Shown here in pieces: positions 23,187-31,212 of a DNA stretch of 64,000 nt; positions within the stretch are counted from its first letter, which is position 1; each line of letters begins with the position of its first letter. A model generated the notes under the pieces. It was not told the DNA's origin and searched no databases. It saw only the letters and a program-made list of their open reading frames with translations. Made by a program: the position numbers and the translations under genes. The stretch is from a virus. Where the stretch lies: positions 1 to 64,000 of IMG/VR virus record IMGVR_UViG_3300037258_001214. One strand, 5' to 3'.

Positions 23187-23545
23187 AGGGTCACCTCCGG
23201 ACCGGGCCCCGGGCACTGGTGGCTCATCGCGGCCACCGCCTCGCGGACCACCTGCTCGGCGGCATAGGCGAAGATGTCGGCCACCATCGGGCCGATCAGG
23301 TCATCGGCCGCCTGCATGTCCTGGAGCCGGACCACGATCCCCGACATCATCTGCGAGGCGCACATCACGGCCCGGCCAGCGGCCACCGGGTCATCGCGGA
23401 ACTGCTCGGCGATCACCGCCGCCACTTCGGCAGCGGCGCCCACCAGGCCGGGGGACACGTCCCGGTGGTCCCGGATGTGCGCCAGCGCCTGGTCGGTCAT
23501 GGCGTCCAGCGCGGCCTTGGGCGGCGGGAAGGCGCGGGCGTTCAC
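23183..23545 (-). CDS. Hypothetical helical protein
   Basis: 120 residues from a GTG at 23545 overlapping the HNH stop. Nearly all helical: DAMTDQALAHIRDHRDVSPG, EVAAVIAEQFRDDPVAAGRA, LIGPMVADIFAYAAEQVVRE. No family recognised; the tail carries PGPGPEVTL. Confidence 0.6.
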   Translation of the reverse strand: MNARAFPPPKAALDAMTDQALAHIRDHRDVSPGLVGAAAEVAAVIAEQFRDDPVAAGRAVMCASQMMSGIVVRLQDMQAADDLIGPMVADIFAYAAEQVVREAVAAMSHQCPGPGPEVTL

Positions 23546-23932
23546 GCGGCACCGGTCCTGTCCGCGTCCCAGCTGTGAACCAGCAGGCCGATTGCGTACG
23601 CCCACCCGAGTTCGCTCTCCGGCCGGAACGTCACCTCGTCGTGGCACGGGCGGCACAGCGGGGCTTGGTTGTCCGGGTCGACGATCGACCCGCCGCGCGC
23701 CCTGGTGAGCGGTTCGTGGATGTCGTCGGCCCGCACGGCCGCAGCTGGGCCGTGCGCACATCGGGCGCTCGGGATACAGCTGGGCGATCATCGCAGCCCG
23801 TTCCCGGTTCTCCCGCTGCCGCTTCTTGCTGACCGGCCTGATCCATCCCCGCCGCCTCAGCTGCTTGTCAGGATCGCCCCTCAGCTGCTTTGCCGGGTCA
23901 CGGTGCAGGGTGCTGTTCCAGATGAGGCCCAT
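23542..23932 (-). pseudogene. HNH endonuclease, interrupted by a frameshift
   Basis: Starts at ATG 23932 (TGATG overlap) with MGLIWNSTLHRDP and a basic region, reaching PMCARPSCG. The second half, DDIHEPLTRARGGSIVDPDN then LCRPCHDEVTFRPESE, lies in the +1 frame from about 23736. Removing one base from the CC in GGCCGTG near 23737 restores a single protein of about 129 residues with CxxxxC, HEP, N and CRPCH of an HNH/zinc nuclease. A homopolymer error, a real mutation or recoding are all possible. Confidence 0.65.
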
Positions 23933-24525
23933 CAGGCACCGGCCATCACGCGGTCGAAGATGTCCCGGCCCATCCGCACGTCACCGAGCGCGGTGTGAGC
24001 CTCGCAGTCCTCCGGACGCAGCCCGACTATCCGGGCCGCGTCGGCAACCTTCAGCGGCCACGGCAGCGTCATGCCATGTGCGACGGCGTAGCCGCGCACC
24101 AGCGACCCCAGGTCGGTGTAGTGGTAGTCGGCGGTCAGGCACTCGCCGTTCGCCCGCAGGAACGCGTCCATATGGCCGGCGTCGAACTGCGGGTTGGCTG
24201 CAATCAGGTGAGCGCCGTCCAGGATCGCGGCGAGCTGCCCGGCCAGCTGCGGCGAGCCGAGATGCTCCGTCTCCTGGTCAGGGGACAGCGGGACGCGCAG
24301 GACCGACCCGGGGGCGTGAGCGCGGACCTTGCACCGCCGGTAGTAGCCGCCCACCGCGAGCGAGCCCGCATTCCCGCTAGGCACGTCCGGGCGGATGTGC
24401 CACAGGTTCTCCTCATCGCCGCTGTAGGCGGGGTTGCGCTCGATCAGGGCCAGTTCCCAGATGGTCGCGGGGCCCGGGTCGATGGAGATGGTCTCGCAAT
24501 CTGCGAAGACGATGCGCGCGGTCAC
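23932..24525 (-). CDS. DnaQ/RNase T-like 3'-5' exonuclease
   Basis: 197 residues. DEDDh motifs are visible: FADCETISID (Exo I Asp/Glu), NPQFDAGHMDAF (Exo II Asp) and HTALGDVRM (Exo III His and Asp). The helix ADAARIVGL and the strand layout IWELALIE fit the RNase H-like fold. It overlaps the UvrD-like gene by 4 bases and probably degrades single strands during phage recombination or repair. Confidence 0.88.
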   Translation of the reverse strand: MTARIVFADCETISIDPGPATIWELALIERNPAYSGDEENLWHIRPDVPSGNAGSLAVGGYYRRCKVRAHAPGSVLRVPLSPDQETEHLGSPQLAGQLAAILDGAHLIAANPQFDAGHMDAFLRANGECLTADYHYTDLGSLVRGYAVAHGMTLPWPLKVADAARIVGLRPEDCEAHTALGDVRMGRDIFDRVMAGA

Positions 24526-26693
24526 CGGTTACCTCCGGGCAGGAAGTCGTCAACCCACGCGGCGGCAGCCCGGTCCAGCGTCAGCCTGGCGCGGGTGAAC
24601 GCGACGTACAGCAGCATCGCCAGTTCGTCGGGCATCTCCGGGTCAGGCCGGTCCGGGGTGCGGCGAGGCGGCCGGAAATCCTCGATCCGCACCGAGTCCC
24701 ATTCGCGGCCCTTTACCTTGTGGGCGGTGCCGACGACCACACCGGCGTGCTTCTCGTCAGCTAGCGCGTCAGTCGCGGCGATGATCTTCTCGGGCCCGTG
24801 CTCGTCGATCAGGCTGACCAGGACCCTGAGGTCCGCGCCGGCGGCGTCGTTCTCCGCGTGGTCCTGCACCTCACCCCACGTCCTGAACGTGAACAGCTCG
24901 GGGTGGCTCGTCGGCCGGCCAGCCCGCAGGTCATCGGCGGCCTCGGCCAGCGCGCGGATCGCTTTCCCGCCGCCGAGCAGCGCGACCTTGCGGCCTTGGT
25001 CCATCGCGCGCATCGCGCAGCCCATCGCGCCGGCGTTCGTCCGGCACAAGATCGCGTCGGGGTTGTCGCAGCTCCGGACCGTGGACGAAATCCGGTCAAG
25101 ACCACGCAGCCGCAAGCGCGCACCGAGGATCGTCAGTACCTTGTTGGCCTCGCCGGCGATGGCGGACCCGAACCGGAACGACTGCTCAAGTGAGAACGTG
25201 GCGGCGGCAGGGAACTTGTCCATGGCGTCGATCGCGCCGGCCCACGCGTTGATGGCCTGGCACCTGTCGCCGACAGCCACCACCTGCAGGTCGCGCTGCT
25301 TCAGCAGGACGCCGAGGTTAACTTCGGGGGTGTCCTGCGCCTCGTCGTAGAACACGAAGTCTCCGGGCAGCACCGGGTCGCCGAGGGCCCAGATCTTGCG
25401 GTAGTGGTCATGGTCGAACTTGAGCCGGCCGTCACGGGCCGACAGGTCGGCCCAGGCGCGGCGGGCCAGCGGCACGATGACCTGCGCGAGCTCCGAACGG
25501 GCCGCCGGGTCTTCGAGTCCGTTGACCTTCGCGACGTGCCGGGCCGCTACCTCCTCGTCGGCCGACCGGCAGTACCGCTCGACTGCGGCCATGGCCAGGC
25601 GGGCCAGCTGGGTCGGCGCGAGCATCACGTCGCCGACCTTGACCGGGCTGCTGGCCCGCAAGATGAAAGCCTGCTCGCGGGCGGGGATGCGGGGGCCGTT
25701 CAGCCGGTGCGCGTAGTCGCGGCCGACCGCGGCCATGGCCACCGAGTGGATTGTCGAGCAGTCCGTGTTCGGCGGGAACTTCCGGCGCGCCTCCGCGGCG
25801 ACCGCGGCGTTGAAGCACAGGTAGCTTCCCGACCTGCCCGGGACGGCTTGGGCGGCCATGATCAGCAGGCTGGTCTTCCCGGTGCCCGCGCCCGCTTCCA
25901 CCACGACCGACGGGACCCCGGAGGCGAATGCCTCGATCGCCGGGGCCTGCTCGCCGGTCGGCGTGAGGTCGCCCTTGCGGGCGCGCGGAGTCTCGTGCGG
26001 TACCGGAGGTAGTGCAGAGGCCTCTTTGCGTTCGTCGGCCGCGGGCACGGAGGCCGGCCCGGCATCGGCCTGCGGCGCGGGCGCCGGGACGATCCGGCCG
26101 TCCTCGGTGACCTGCCCCGCCGCGATCGCCGCCGCGATCTGATGCGCAGCCTGCTTACCCGGCTTGTACTGGCACCGGCCGGTCGCATCATGACGGGTGA
26201 TGGTGGCGACCGTTTCCCGGTCCCCCGTGTTGTGGTCGGCGACGGTGCCGCCGCGTTCCCTGAGCTCGGTCTCGAACGCGGCGCGCACGCCGAGCTCGAT
26301 CCGGCGGCCGACCAACTCAGGCAGGAAGTCGGCCAGCAGCTTGAGCGCGCGCGGGTCGTGCAGCGCGGCCGGGAGCACGTACTCCTCGAGTTCGTCGGGC
26401 CGGGCGCACAGGATCAGTTCCTCCTCGCGGGTGCAGACCTCTATCTCGCCCGCGTAGATGGAGAGGGTGCCGACCTCGGTGCCGTCGGGGAGCACGACGC
26501 CGGTTGTCTTCATGCCCCGGTTCCGGGCCGCGGCGAAGTCGGGTTGCGCACCCTGGCGGGCGGCCTCGGCTGCCGTCTTTGCCTTGGCGGCGTGGTACTC
26601 CCGGACCGCGATCCTGACCGCGTGGGCCTGGGCGGCGATGGCCAGCTCGTCGTTGGCGGGGAGGGCCGGCGCTTCGGCCTGCGTGCCGGTCAT
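24522..26693 (-). CDS. UvrD/Rep-like helicase with a novel N-terminal domain
   Basis: 723 residues from the ATG at 26693. Superfamily 1 motifs: VVEAGAGTGKTSLLIM (I), FVFYDEAQDTPEVN (II), VVAVGDRCQAINAWAGA (III), LEQSFRFGSAIAGEAN (IV), GTAHKVKGREWDSVRI (V) and LLYVAFTRARLTLDRA (VI). Residues 1-240, before a Pro/Ala linker, form an unrelated alpha/beta domain (GMKTTGVVLPDGTEVGTLSI, AALHDPRALKLLADFLPELV). Actinophages often encode that region as its own gene, so this looks like a fusion. Likely unwinds DNA for recombination together with the ERF and exonuclease neighbours. Confidence 0.88.
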   Translation of the reverse strand: MTGTQAEAPALPANDELAIAAQAHAVRIAVREYHAAKAKTAAEAARQGAQPDFAAARNRGMKTTGVVLPDGTEVGTLSIYAGEIEVCTREEELILCARPDELEEYVLPAALHDPRALKLLADFLPELVGRRIELGVRAAFETELRERGGTVADHNTGDRETVATITRHDATGRCQYKPGKQAAHQIAAAIAAGQVTEDGRIVPAPAPQADAGPASVPAADERKEASALPPVPHETPRARKGDLTPTGEQAPAIEAFASGVPSVVVEAGAGTGKTSLLIMAAQAVPGRSGSYLCFNAAVAAEARRKFPPNTDCSTIHSVAMAAVGRDYAHRLNGPRIPAREQAFILRASSPVKVGDVMLAPTQLARLAMAAVERYCRSADEEVAARHVAKVNGLEDPAARSELAQVIVPLARRAWADLSARDGRLKFDHDHYRKIWALGDPVLPGDFVFYDEAQDTPEVNLGVLLKQRDLQVVAVGDRCQAINAWAGAIDAMDKFPAAATFSLEQSFRFGSAIAGEANKVLTILGARLRLRGLDRISSTVRSCDNPDAILCRTNAGAMGCAMRAMDQGRKVALLGGGKAIRALAEAADDLRAGRPTSHPELFTFRTWGEVQDHAENDAAGADLRVLVSLIDEHGPEKIIAATDALADEKHAGVVVGTAHKVKGREWDSVRIEDFRPPRRTPDRPDPEMPDELAMLLYVAFTRARLTLDRAAAAWVDDFLPGGNR

Positions 26694-27682
26694 GCCGCCG
26701 TGGCCTTTGCTGCCTGGTCCTGCGAGAGGGCACGCCGCCGCTCGACGATCTCCTGGTTCAGCTGCGACCCCTGCTCCGGGGTGATGGCCCGGTCGGCCAC
26801 GGCCCGGCCGATCCGGCCGCGCATCGGCGGCAGCTGCTCGTCGGCCGCCTTGGCCAGCTCGGCCCGGAACGCCGCGATCCACGCCTGAGCCGGATCGTCG
26901 TCGGCCGGGGCGGCAGCCTCGCTGCCGGCCTCCGCGCGGACCCGGGTTTCCTTCTGGCGGATCCAGTACAGGACCTGGGTCGTGCGCTGAGCGGTTATCT
27001 CCCCGCGGTTATAGTCGTCCTTGAGGGTGACGACGGCGTGCTCGCAGTCCGCGAGGGTCTTTATGTCCGCGATCAATTGAGCCCAGGTGTCGTCGTCATC
27101 TAGCGGCTCCTGCGGCGGGATCTCCCGCCGCTGAGACTGCTCAGGCCGGTCCTGGTCCTGGCGGCCGTTCCTCGGCGCCGCGGGAGCGGCGTTGTCGAAG
27201 TCGTCGCCGCTCCGGCGGCCCGCCGTCGGGCGCTCGTAGCTCTGGGAGTCCGGGTCCGGGTCGCTGGTGGGCAGGTTCAGCGTCTGCAGGAGGCAGATCC
27301 TGTAGGCGACCGACATGGCCTTGGGGGTGGCCTTGTCCCCGGAGTCCATGGCCTCACCGGGCACCTTGGCGTCGAAGTAATCCCCGAGCGGCCCGTAGAA
27401 CCGGTAGCTGACCTCGACCTGCACATGCCCCATCAGGGAGCGCTTCTGGCCGATCTCGACGCCCTCTTTGTACTCGTACCTCTCCAGCATCGGGACCGGG
27501 ATGATGCCCAGCTCGTCGAACGCCTTGGCGATCGCGTTGACTACCGCGTCGATTCCGCGGTAGTTGAAATGCTGCTGCGTGTTCGTGCTGTCCTTGCCGA
27601 CCGGCCCGACCATGCGCTTGGCTTCGGCGAACAGCTCGAAGATCGTGCGCGCGGCCACGGGCGGCGCTTCGGTCACGGTCAC
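26690..27682 (-). CDS. ERF family single-strand annealing protein
   Basis: 330 residues from a GTG at 27682 (GTGA overlap). The ERF domain occupies the first 150 residues: IFELFAEAKRMVGPVGKDST, HFNYRGIDAVVNAIAKAFDE, LGIIPVPMLERYEYKEG, GHVQVEVSYRFYGPLGDY, AMDSGDKATPKAMSVAYRIC. A charged linker and a helical C-terminal half follow. ERF proteins anneal complementary single strands and act with exonucleases in phage recombination. The downstream helicase and exonuclease complete that cassette. Confidence 0.93.
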   Translation of the reverse strand: MTVTEAPPVAARTIFELFAEAKRMVGPVGKDSTNTQQHFNYRGIDAVVNAIAKAFDELGIIPVPMLERYEYKEGVEIGQKRSLMGHVQVEVSYRFYGPLGDYFDAKVPGEAMDSGDKATPKAMSVAYRICLLQTLNLPTSDPDPDSQSYERPTAGRRSGDDFDNAAPAAPRNGRQDQDRPEQSQRREIPPQEPLDDDDTWAQLIADIKTLADCEHAVVTLKDDYNRGEITAQRTTQVLYWIRQKETRVRAEAGSEAAAPADDDPAQAWIAAFRAELAKAADEQLPPMRGRIGRAVADRAITPEQGSQLNQEIVERRRALSQDQAAKATAA

Positions 27683-28410
27683 AGGACCCCGCCGTTCACC
27701 GCTGCGGGCACCGGGACGGATCCCCGGTGCACCAGCTCGTCCCTGGCCTCCTGAGCGACCGCGATCAGCCGGTCCAGGTAGGCCACGTCCGCGTCGATAG
27801 CGAACTGCCCCTCGCTGTCGGCCTCGCCCAGGTAGATCCCTGCGATCCCGCCGGAGTCCCGGTATCCGGCGACCGACGGGGCGCCCCACAGGGCGACGGG
27901 CAGGACCCGTCCGTCGTGCTGGAAGGAGCGCATCCAGGCGGCGGGGCTGGGGTCCGGGCGGGTGATCACGGCGAGAGGCGCCGGCCCGCCGGGGAGGGAC
28001 TTCCGCAGGCCGTCCAGGACCCTGGCCAGGACATCGGGCGCCGGCGGGACGCCCCCGGCCGGCATCGGCGGGACGTGGGCGATCTCGGCGTTGATCCCCT
28101 TGACCAGTTCGGCCGCGTTGCCGGTGATCTCGGGCCTCGGGGCGGCGGCCTCCAGCGGGGTACCGCCCGGCTCATGCGGCGCGTACGGGGCCGAGAGGTC
28201 CGCGTGGCAGTTGATCTCGCCGAACTGGCCGTCCTCGGTGACGGTCCAGATGCCGCCGAGCATCGAGATCACGAGGTGGCACTTGCGGCAGGCGTCCGTC
28301 TGGCCTTCCGCTGGCGCGCCGGTGACGACGGCCTGCGCGGACCGGACGGCGGCGATGGTGTGGCGGCCGGACTCGGCGGCGCGGCGCTTGCGGAGGGGCA
28401 AGAGGCTCAT
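27679..28410 (-). CDS. Hypothetical protein
   Basis: 243 residues. The N-terminal ACRKCHLVISMLGGIWTVTE with NCHADLSAPYAPHEPGG has Cys/His spaced for a metal site. The C-terminal ALWGAPSVAGYRDSGGIAGI and FAIDADVAYLDRLIAVAQEA show alpha/beta character. It directly precedes the ERF gene (GTGA overlap) and follows the next gene without a gap. No family recognised. Confidence 0.65.
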   Translation of the reverse strand: MSLLPLRKRRAAESGRHTIAAVRSAQAVVTGAPAEGQTDACRKCHLVISMLGGIWTVTEDGQFGEINCHADLSAPYAPHEPGGTPLEAAAPRPEITGNAAELVKGINAEIAHVPPMPAGGVPPAPDVLARVLDGLRKSLPGGPAPLAVITRPDPSPAAWMRSFQHDGRVLPVALWGAPSVAGYRDSGGIAGIYLGEADSEGQFAIDADVAYLDRLIAVAQEARDELVHRGSVPVPAAVNGGVL

Positions 28411-28926
28411 TTAGGCCACCGCCTTCGCGGCCTCGTCGGCGGCCACGGCCGGGCGGGGAGCAAGCAGGCTGCCGCAGTCCCATTCGACGATCTCGACGGG
28501 CCTGGTGACCTTCTTCGTCACGGCCGGAGTGACGACCTCCTCGACTTCCCGCTCCTCGGTGCCGACCACGACCCGCTTGCACACGGCCCCGCGAGGGGCG
28601 GTCAGCTCCACCCGCAGGGCGCCCAGCGTTCCCAGGAGGTCGAAGTACTCGCCGGCGACGCCGCTAACGCGTTTCTCCCAGTTGCAAGGGAACGCCCGGG
28701 CCGCAGCGGCCATCGCCCCGCGGATGATCTCGTCCTTGCCGAAGAACATCATCGTGAGGGTGCTGCTGTGGCCCTGGATCGGCAGGGGGATGTTCTCGTT
28801 CTGCTCCAGGACCGAGGCGAGGACCCGCAGGCCGTCGATGTACCGCTCGCGCTCGGTCAAGGGCCGGGGCGTCTGGTCCGTGCCGTTGCGGGCGTCTTCC
28901 TCCGCCGGGGTCAGTACGGTCATCAT
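28411..28926 (-). CDS. Hypothetical protein, first gene of the main early operon
   Basis: 171 residues; two adjacent ATGs (28926, 28923) follow AAAAGGGAGC. RERYIDGLRVLASVLEQNEN, IPLPIQGHSSTLTMMFFGKD and EIIRGAMAAAARAF form a compact alpha/beta domain seen in actinophage recombination operons. The second half is charged and repetitive (VVVGTEEREVEEVVTPAVTK). It is the promoter-proximal gene of the leftward run that contains ERF and helicase. Function unknown. Confidence 0.7.
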   Translation of the reverse strand: MMTVLTPAEEDARNGTDQTPRPLTERERYIDGLRVLASVLEQNENIPLPIQGHSSTLTMMFFGKDEIIRGAMAAAARAFPCNWEKRVSGVAGEYFDLLGTLGALRVELTAPRGAVCKRVVVGTEEREVEEVVTPAVTKKVTRPVEIVEWDCGSLLAPRPAVAADEAAKAVA

Positions 28927-28946
28927 GCGTGCTCCCTTTTGTTAGG

Positions 28947-28957
28947 CTGTGACTCAC
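28947..28957. promoter_or_regulatory. Candidate operator of the leftward early operon
   Basis: CTGTGACTCAC lies just upstream of the first early gene (28926) and matches CTGTGACACAC at 29363-29373 in the repressor control region at 10 of 11 positions. This suggests the early operon and the repressor gene share one regulator (inference). Confidence 0.5.
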
Positions 28958-28966
28958 GTGCTCCGC

Positions 28967-28996
28967 TCTGGCCGCCGCTTAGGACCGGCGGCCAGA
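28967..28996 (-). terminator. Terminator behind the XRE repressor gene
   Basis: TCTGGCCGCCG (28967-28977) and its complement (28986-28996) form an 11-bp stem with an 8-base loop, 8 bases after the stop of the leftward XRE gene. It would separate the repressor transcript from the early operon that begins at 28926. Confidence 0.75.
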
Positions 28997-29003
28997 CGCA
29001 TGT

Positions 29004-29354
29004 TCAGGCGACTTTGCGCCGCTTCGGCCGTTCTCCCGCTGACGCGGGATCCCCCTCGCTGAGCAGGCTGGCCACGGCCTTCCCGACCGCTGCCGGGTTG
29101 ACGATCCGGGCCACCGGGCATCCCAGGGCGTCGGCGACCCGCTTGAGGGTCTCCGAGGTGAGGCTGGAGACGCCCTTCTCTGCCAGGCACATGTGGGACA
29201 GGGAGATCCCGGACTCCTCCGCGAGCTGCTTGGGGGTCAGGCCGCGCTCCATGCGGAGGGCGATGATCGCCGCGGGGTTCTGCAGGGCCGGCTTGCTGCC
29301 GGCCTTGCGGCCCCGGTTCGGCTTGGCTGGCGTCTCGGTCACGGTCCCGACCAT
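29004..29354 (-). CDS. XRE-family repressor
   Basis: 116 residues from the ATG at 29354. AAIIALRMERGLTPKQLAEE followed by SGISLSHMCLAEKGVSSLTS is an XRE helix-turn-helix; the N-terminus (KPNRGRKAGSKPA) and C-terminus (GERPKRRKVA) are basic tails. It is divergent from the HTH gene at 29461 across a repeat-rich gap, the arrangement of CI/Cro-type switches. Which of the two maintains lysogeny cannot be told from sequence. Confidence 0.85.
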   Translation of the reverse strand: MVGTVTETPAKPNRGRKAGSKPALQNPAAIIALRMERGLTPKQLAEESGISLSHMCLAEKGVSSLTSETLKRVADALGCPVARIVNPAAVGKAVASLLSEGDPASAGERPKRRKVA

Positions 29355-29360
29355 AGCGCA

Positions 29361-29432
29361 CACTGTGACACACTGCAAAAGAGTGCGCGCACTGTTACCC
29401 AAGCTTTACCAGGACGCGGGAGTGTGCTGTAC
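29361..29432. promoter_or_regulatory. Divergent control region of the immunity switch
   Basis: Contains CTGTGACACAC (29363-29373), the perfect palindrome AGTGCGCGCACT (29382-29393), and an imperfect GTGTGCTGTACTGTGCGCG stretch near 29420. It lies between divergent XRE genes. TGTACT near 29428 could be a rightward -10. Operator spacing resembles multi-site phage control regions, but no consensus can be fixed from one copy. Confidence 0.6.
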
Positions 29433-29460
29433 TGTGCGCGACTGAATGAGAGGAACCCCG

Positions 29461-30063
29461 ATGGCCGAGTTTCCCGGCCGGCCTGCCGAGGCGCGGCTGC
29501 TCCTGCGCAAGCGCACCGCCCGCAAGCTCACCCCCGCCCAGGCGGCAGCGCTGGCCGGAGTCTCCCTCTCCACCTACCGCCAGATCGAGAACGGCTACCA
29601 CATCCCTGCCAAGGGCGTCGTGGTCCCGAAGATCGCCCCGGCCGAGACGCTGGCCCAGATGCTCCGCGGATTCGGCGGCACCCCCCGCGAGCTCATCGAC
29701 GCGGGGCGCCCGGACGCGGCGGAAATACTCGAGGGGATCCTGGCCGAGGAGGCAGCCGCGCCCGCCGTAGAGGCGGCGCACCCCGAGGCTGCTGATGCCC
29801 GGACGGCGCGCGCCCGGGCGGTGGCGGCCGGGATCCTGCGCCGCTTCGAGGCCCTTCCGTCCGGCATCGCGCCGGACCAGGCCGGGGCGGTCCTGTTCGA
29901 TGACCGCCGCCTGGCTGCCGCGTGGGACGCGGGCTGGACGGCGAGCCGGGCGGATCTCACCGAGCGGCCGGAACGGGTCGCCTGGGCAGTCGCGGTGATC
30001 CAGGTGCGCCTGGAGGCGGCCGAGCCGGGTTCGCGCGAGGCCTTAGCCGCGCCCCAGGCGTAA
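29461..30063 (+). CDS. XRE-family helix-turn-helix regulator
   Basis: 200 residues from ATG 29461 with GAGAGGAACCCCG upstream; an ATG at 29446 is less well placed. The HTH (LTPAQAAALAGVSLSTYRQI then ENGYHIPAKG) occupies residues 20-65. The C-terminal 100 residues are helical with ARAVAAGILRRFEALPSGIA and a Trp-containing segment, possibly for dimerisation or sensing. Divergent partner of the XRE gene at 29004-29354. Confidence 0.85.
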   Translation: MAEFPGRPAEARLLLRKRTARKLTPAQAAALAGVSLSTYRQIENGYHIPAKGVVVPKIAPAETLAQMLRGFGGTPRELIDAGRPDAAEILEGILAEEAAAPAVEAAHPEAADARTARARAVAAGILRRFEALPSGIAPDQAGAVLFDDRRLAAAWDAGWTASRADLTERPERVAWAVAVIQVRLEAAEPGSREALAAPQA

Positions 30064-30240
30064 TGTCCGGATGTAACCAATTGGTAACGTTACGTCCATT
30101 CGATCTTGCGCCGCAATGTGCGCAAGAGATAGGAAAGTTGACGCCCGGGGCCTGCGGGCAGCAAGAAACAAGCCGATCCCGGCGCGGGAGGGAAGAAACA
30201 GGAGCGCCGGGAACGGCCAACAGGGAGGGGACCCCCAGCT
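30064..30240. promoter_or_regulatory. Intergenic region with hairpin and palindrome
   Basis: Holds the palindrome GTAACGTTAC near 30084-30093 and a stem CTTGCGC (30105-30111) / GCGCAAG (30120-30126), which may terminate the regulator transcript. The rest, up to the ribosome site AGGGAGGGG before 30241, is purine-rich. No gene seen. Confidence 0.45.
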
Positions 30241-31212
30241 ATGCAGCAGACCGCGCGGTCCGCCGCGCTCCCGGCACCGCCGGACCCGGCAGGACTGGAA
30301 GACCTGTGCGCCCGGCACGCCACGCTGTGCGAGGACGCCGGCCGGAATGCGCTCGGCGATGACGGCTGGGGCGAGATGGCCGACAATGTCGCCGAGATCG
30401 CCGGCCGTGCCCGCCTGCTGGATCTCGCATGGACGCTGCGCGCCGCCGAGCTCGCCGCCGCCCGGGCGGAAGGATTCGAGACCGGCCGCGTCTCTGCCGC
30501 CGCGGGTCGCCACCGCCGCGGCCAGGGCCAGTTCTGGCCCCGCGCGGTGCCGGCCGTCATCCCCGCCGCCGCCCTGGGCACCCTTCACCACGGGACCAGG
30601 ACCAAGCTGCTCGCCGCCGCGGCCGCCCTGGGTGCCGTCACCGCCGCCGGGACCGCGGGCTTCGTCACCCTGCCGGACGTCACCGCTCATGCCGCGCACC
30701 GCCATCCGGCCGCCGTAGCTTCGCTGGCGCCCGTCAGCGCCATCCGGATCCAGCCGGGTCCCGCGCCGTCGTACCAGTCCAGGCACGGCCGTACCGACGC
30801 CGCCGGATCGCGGCTGATCGCCCGGCCAGCGGCATCGGCGCCGCCCCCGTCATCGCCGCCCCCGTCGTCCGCAGCTCCGGCACAGGGCACCCTGGACGTG
30901 ACCCAGGAGAGCATCACCCCGGGCCGAGACGGGACGGCGCGGATCGACCTGACCGCCGTCGGCGGTGACGTGAGCTGGTCGGCCGCGGTGCCCGCCGGGG
31001 TGACGCTATCCAGCCACGGCGGGACGCTCGGGGCCGGCCAGGTGCTGGAGGTCACCTTGACCGCAGCACCGGGCACCGAACCCGGCGTGATCACGCTGAC
31101 GGACCTGGGGGAAGCGCCGGTCACCGTGGCCCTGGAAGCCGCTGCGCCGGCCGTGGCGGCGGGGCAGCATCAGGGGCCGAGGCTCAAGCCCGGCAGGCAC
31201 CGCAGGCGCTGA
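30241..31212 (+). CDS. Membrane-anchored protein with extracytoplasmic BACON/Ig-like domain
   Basis: 323 residues. The cytoplasmic N-terminus has helical repeats (EDLCARHATLCEDAGRNALG). One transmembrane segment, LLAAAAALGAVTAAGTAGFV, lies near residues 122-141. It is followed by a Pro/Ser-rich spacer (ASAPPPSSPPPSSAAPAQ) and a beta-sandwich-like C-terminus (GDVSWSAAVPAGVTLSSHGG, VLEVTLTAAPGTEPGVITLT) resembling BACON domains. This layout is that of actinomycete anti-sigma or surface proteins. Its last 40 bases converge with the methyltransferase gene. Perhaps a lysogenic conversion gene (inference). Confidence 0.7.
   Translation: MQQTARSAALPAPPDPAGLEDLCARHATLCEDAGRNALGDDGWGEMADNVAEIAGRARLLDLAWTLRAAELAAARAEGFETGRVSAAAGRHRRGQGQFWPRAVPAVIPAAALGTLHHGTRTKLLAAAAALGAVTAAGTAGFVTLPDVTAHAAHRHPAAVASLAPVSAIRIQPGPAPSYQSRHGRTDAAGSRLIARPAASAPPPSSPPPSSAAPAQGTLDVTQESITPGRDGTARIDLTAVGGDVSWSAAVPAGVTLSSHGGTLGAGQVLEVTLTAAPGTEPGVITLTDLGEAPVTVALEAAAPAVAAGQHQGPRLKPGRHRRR

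Noticed and set aside
28940-29000. Possible tRNA-like fold near the terminator
   Set aside because: Only one strong stem is present; no anticodon arm or T-loop consensus.
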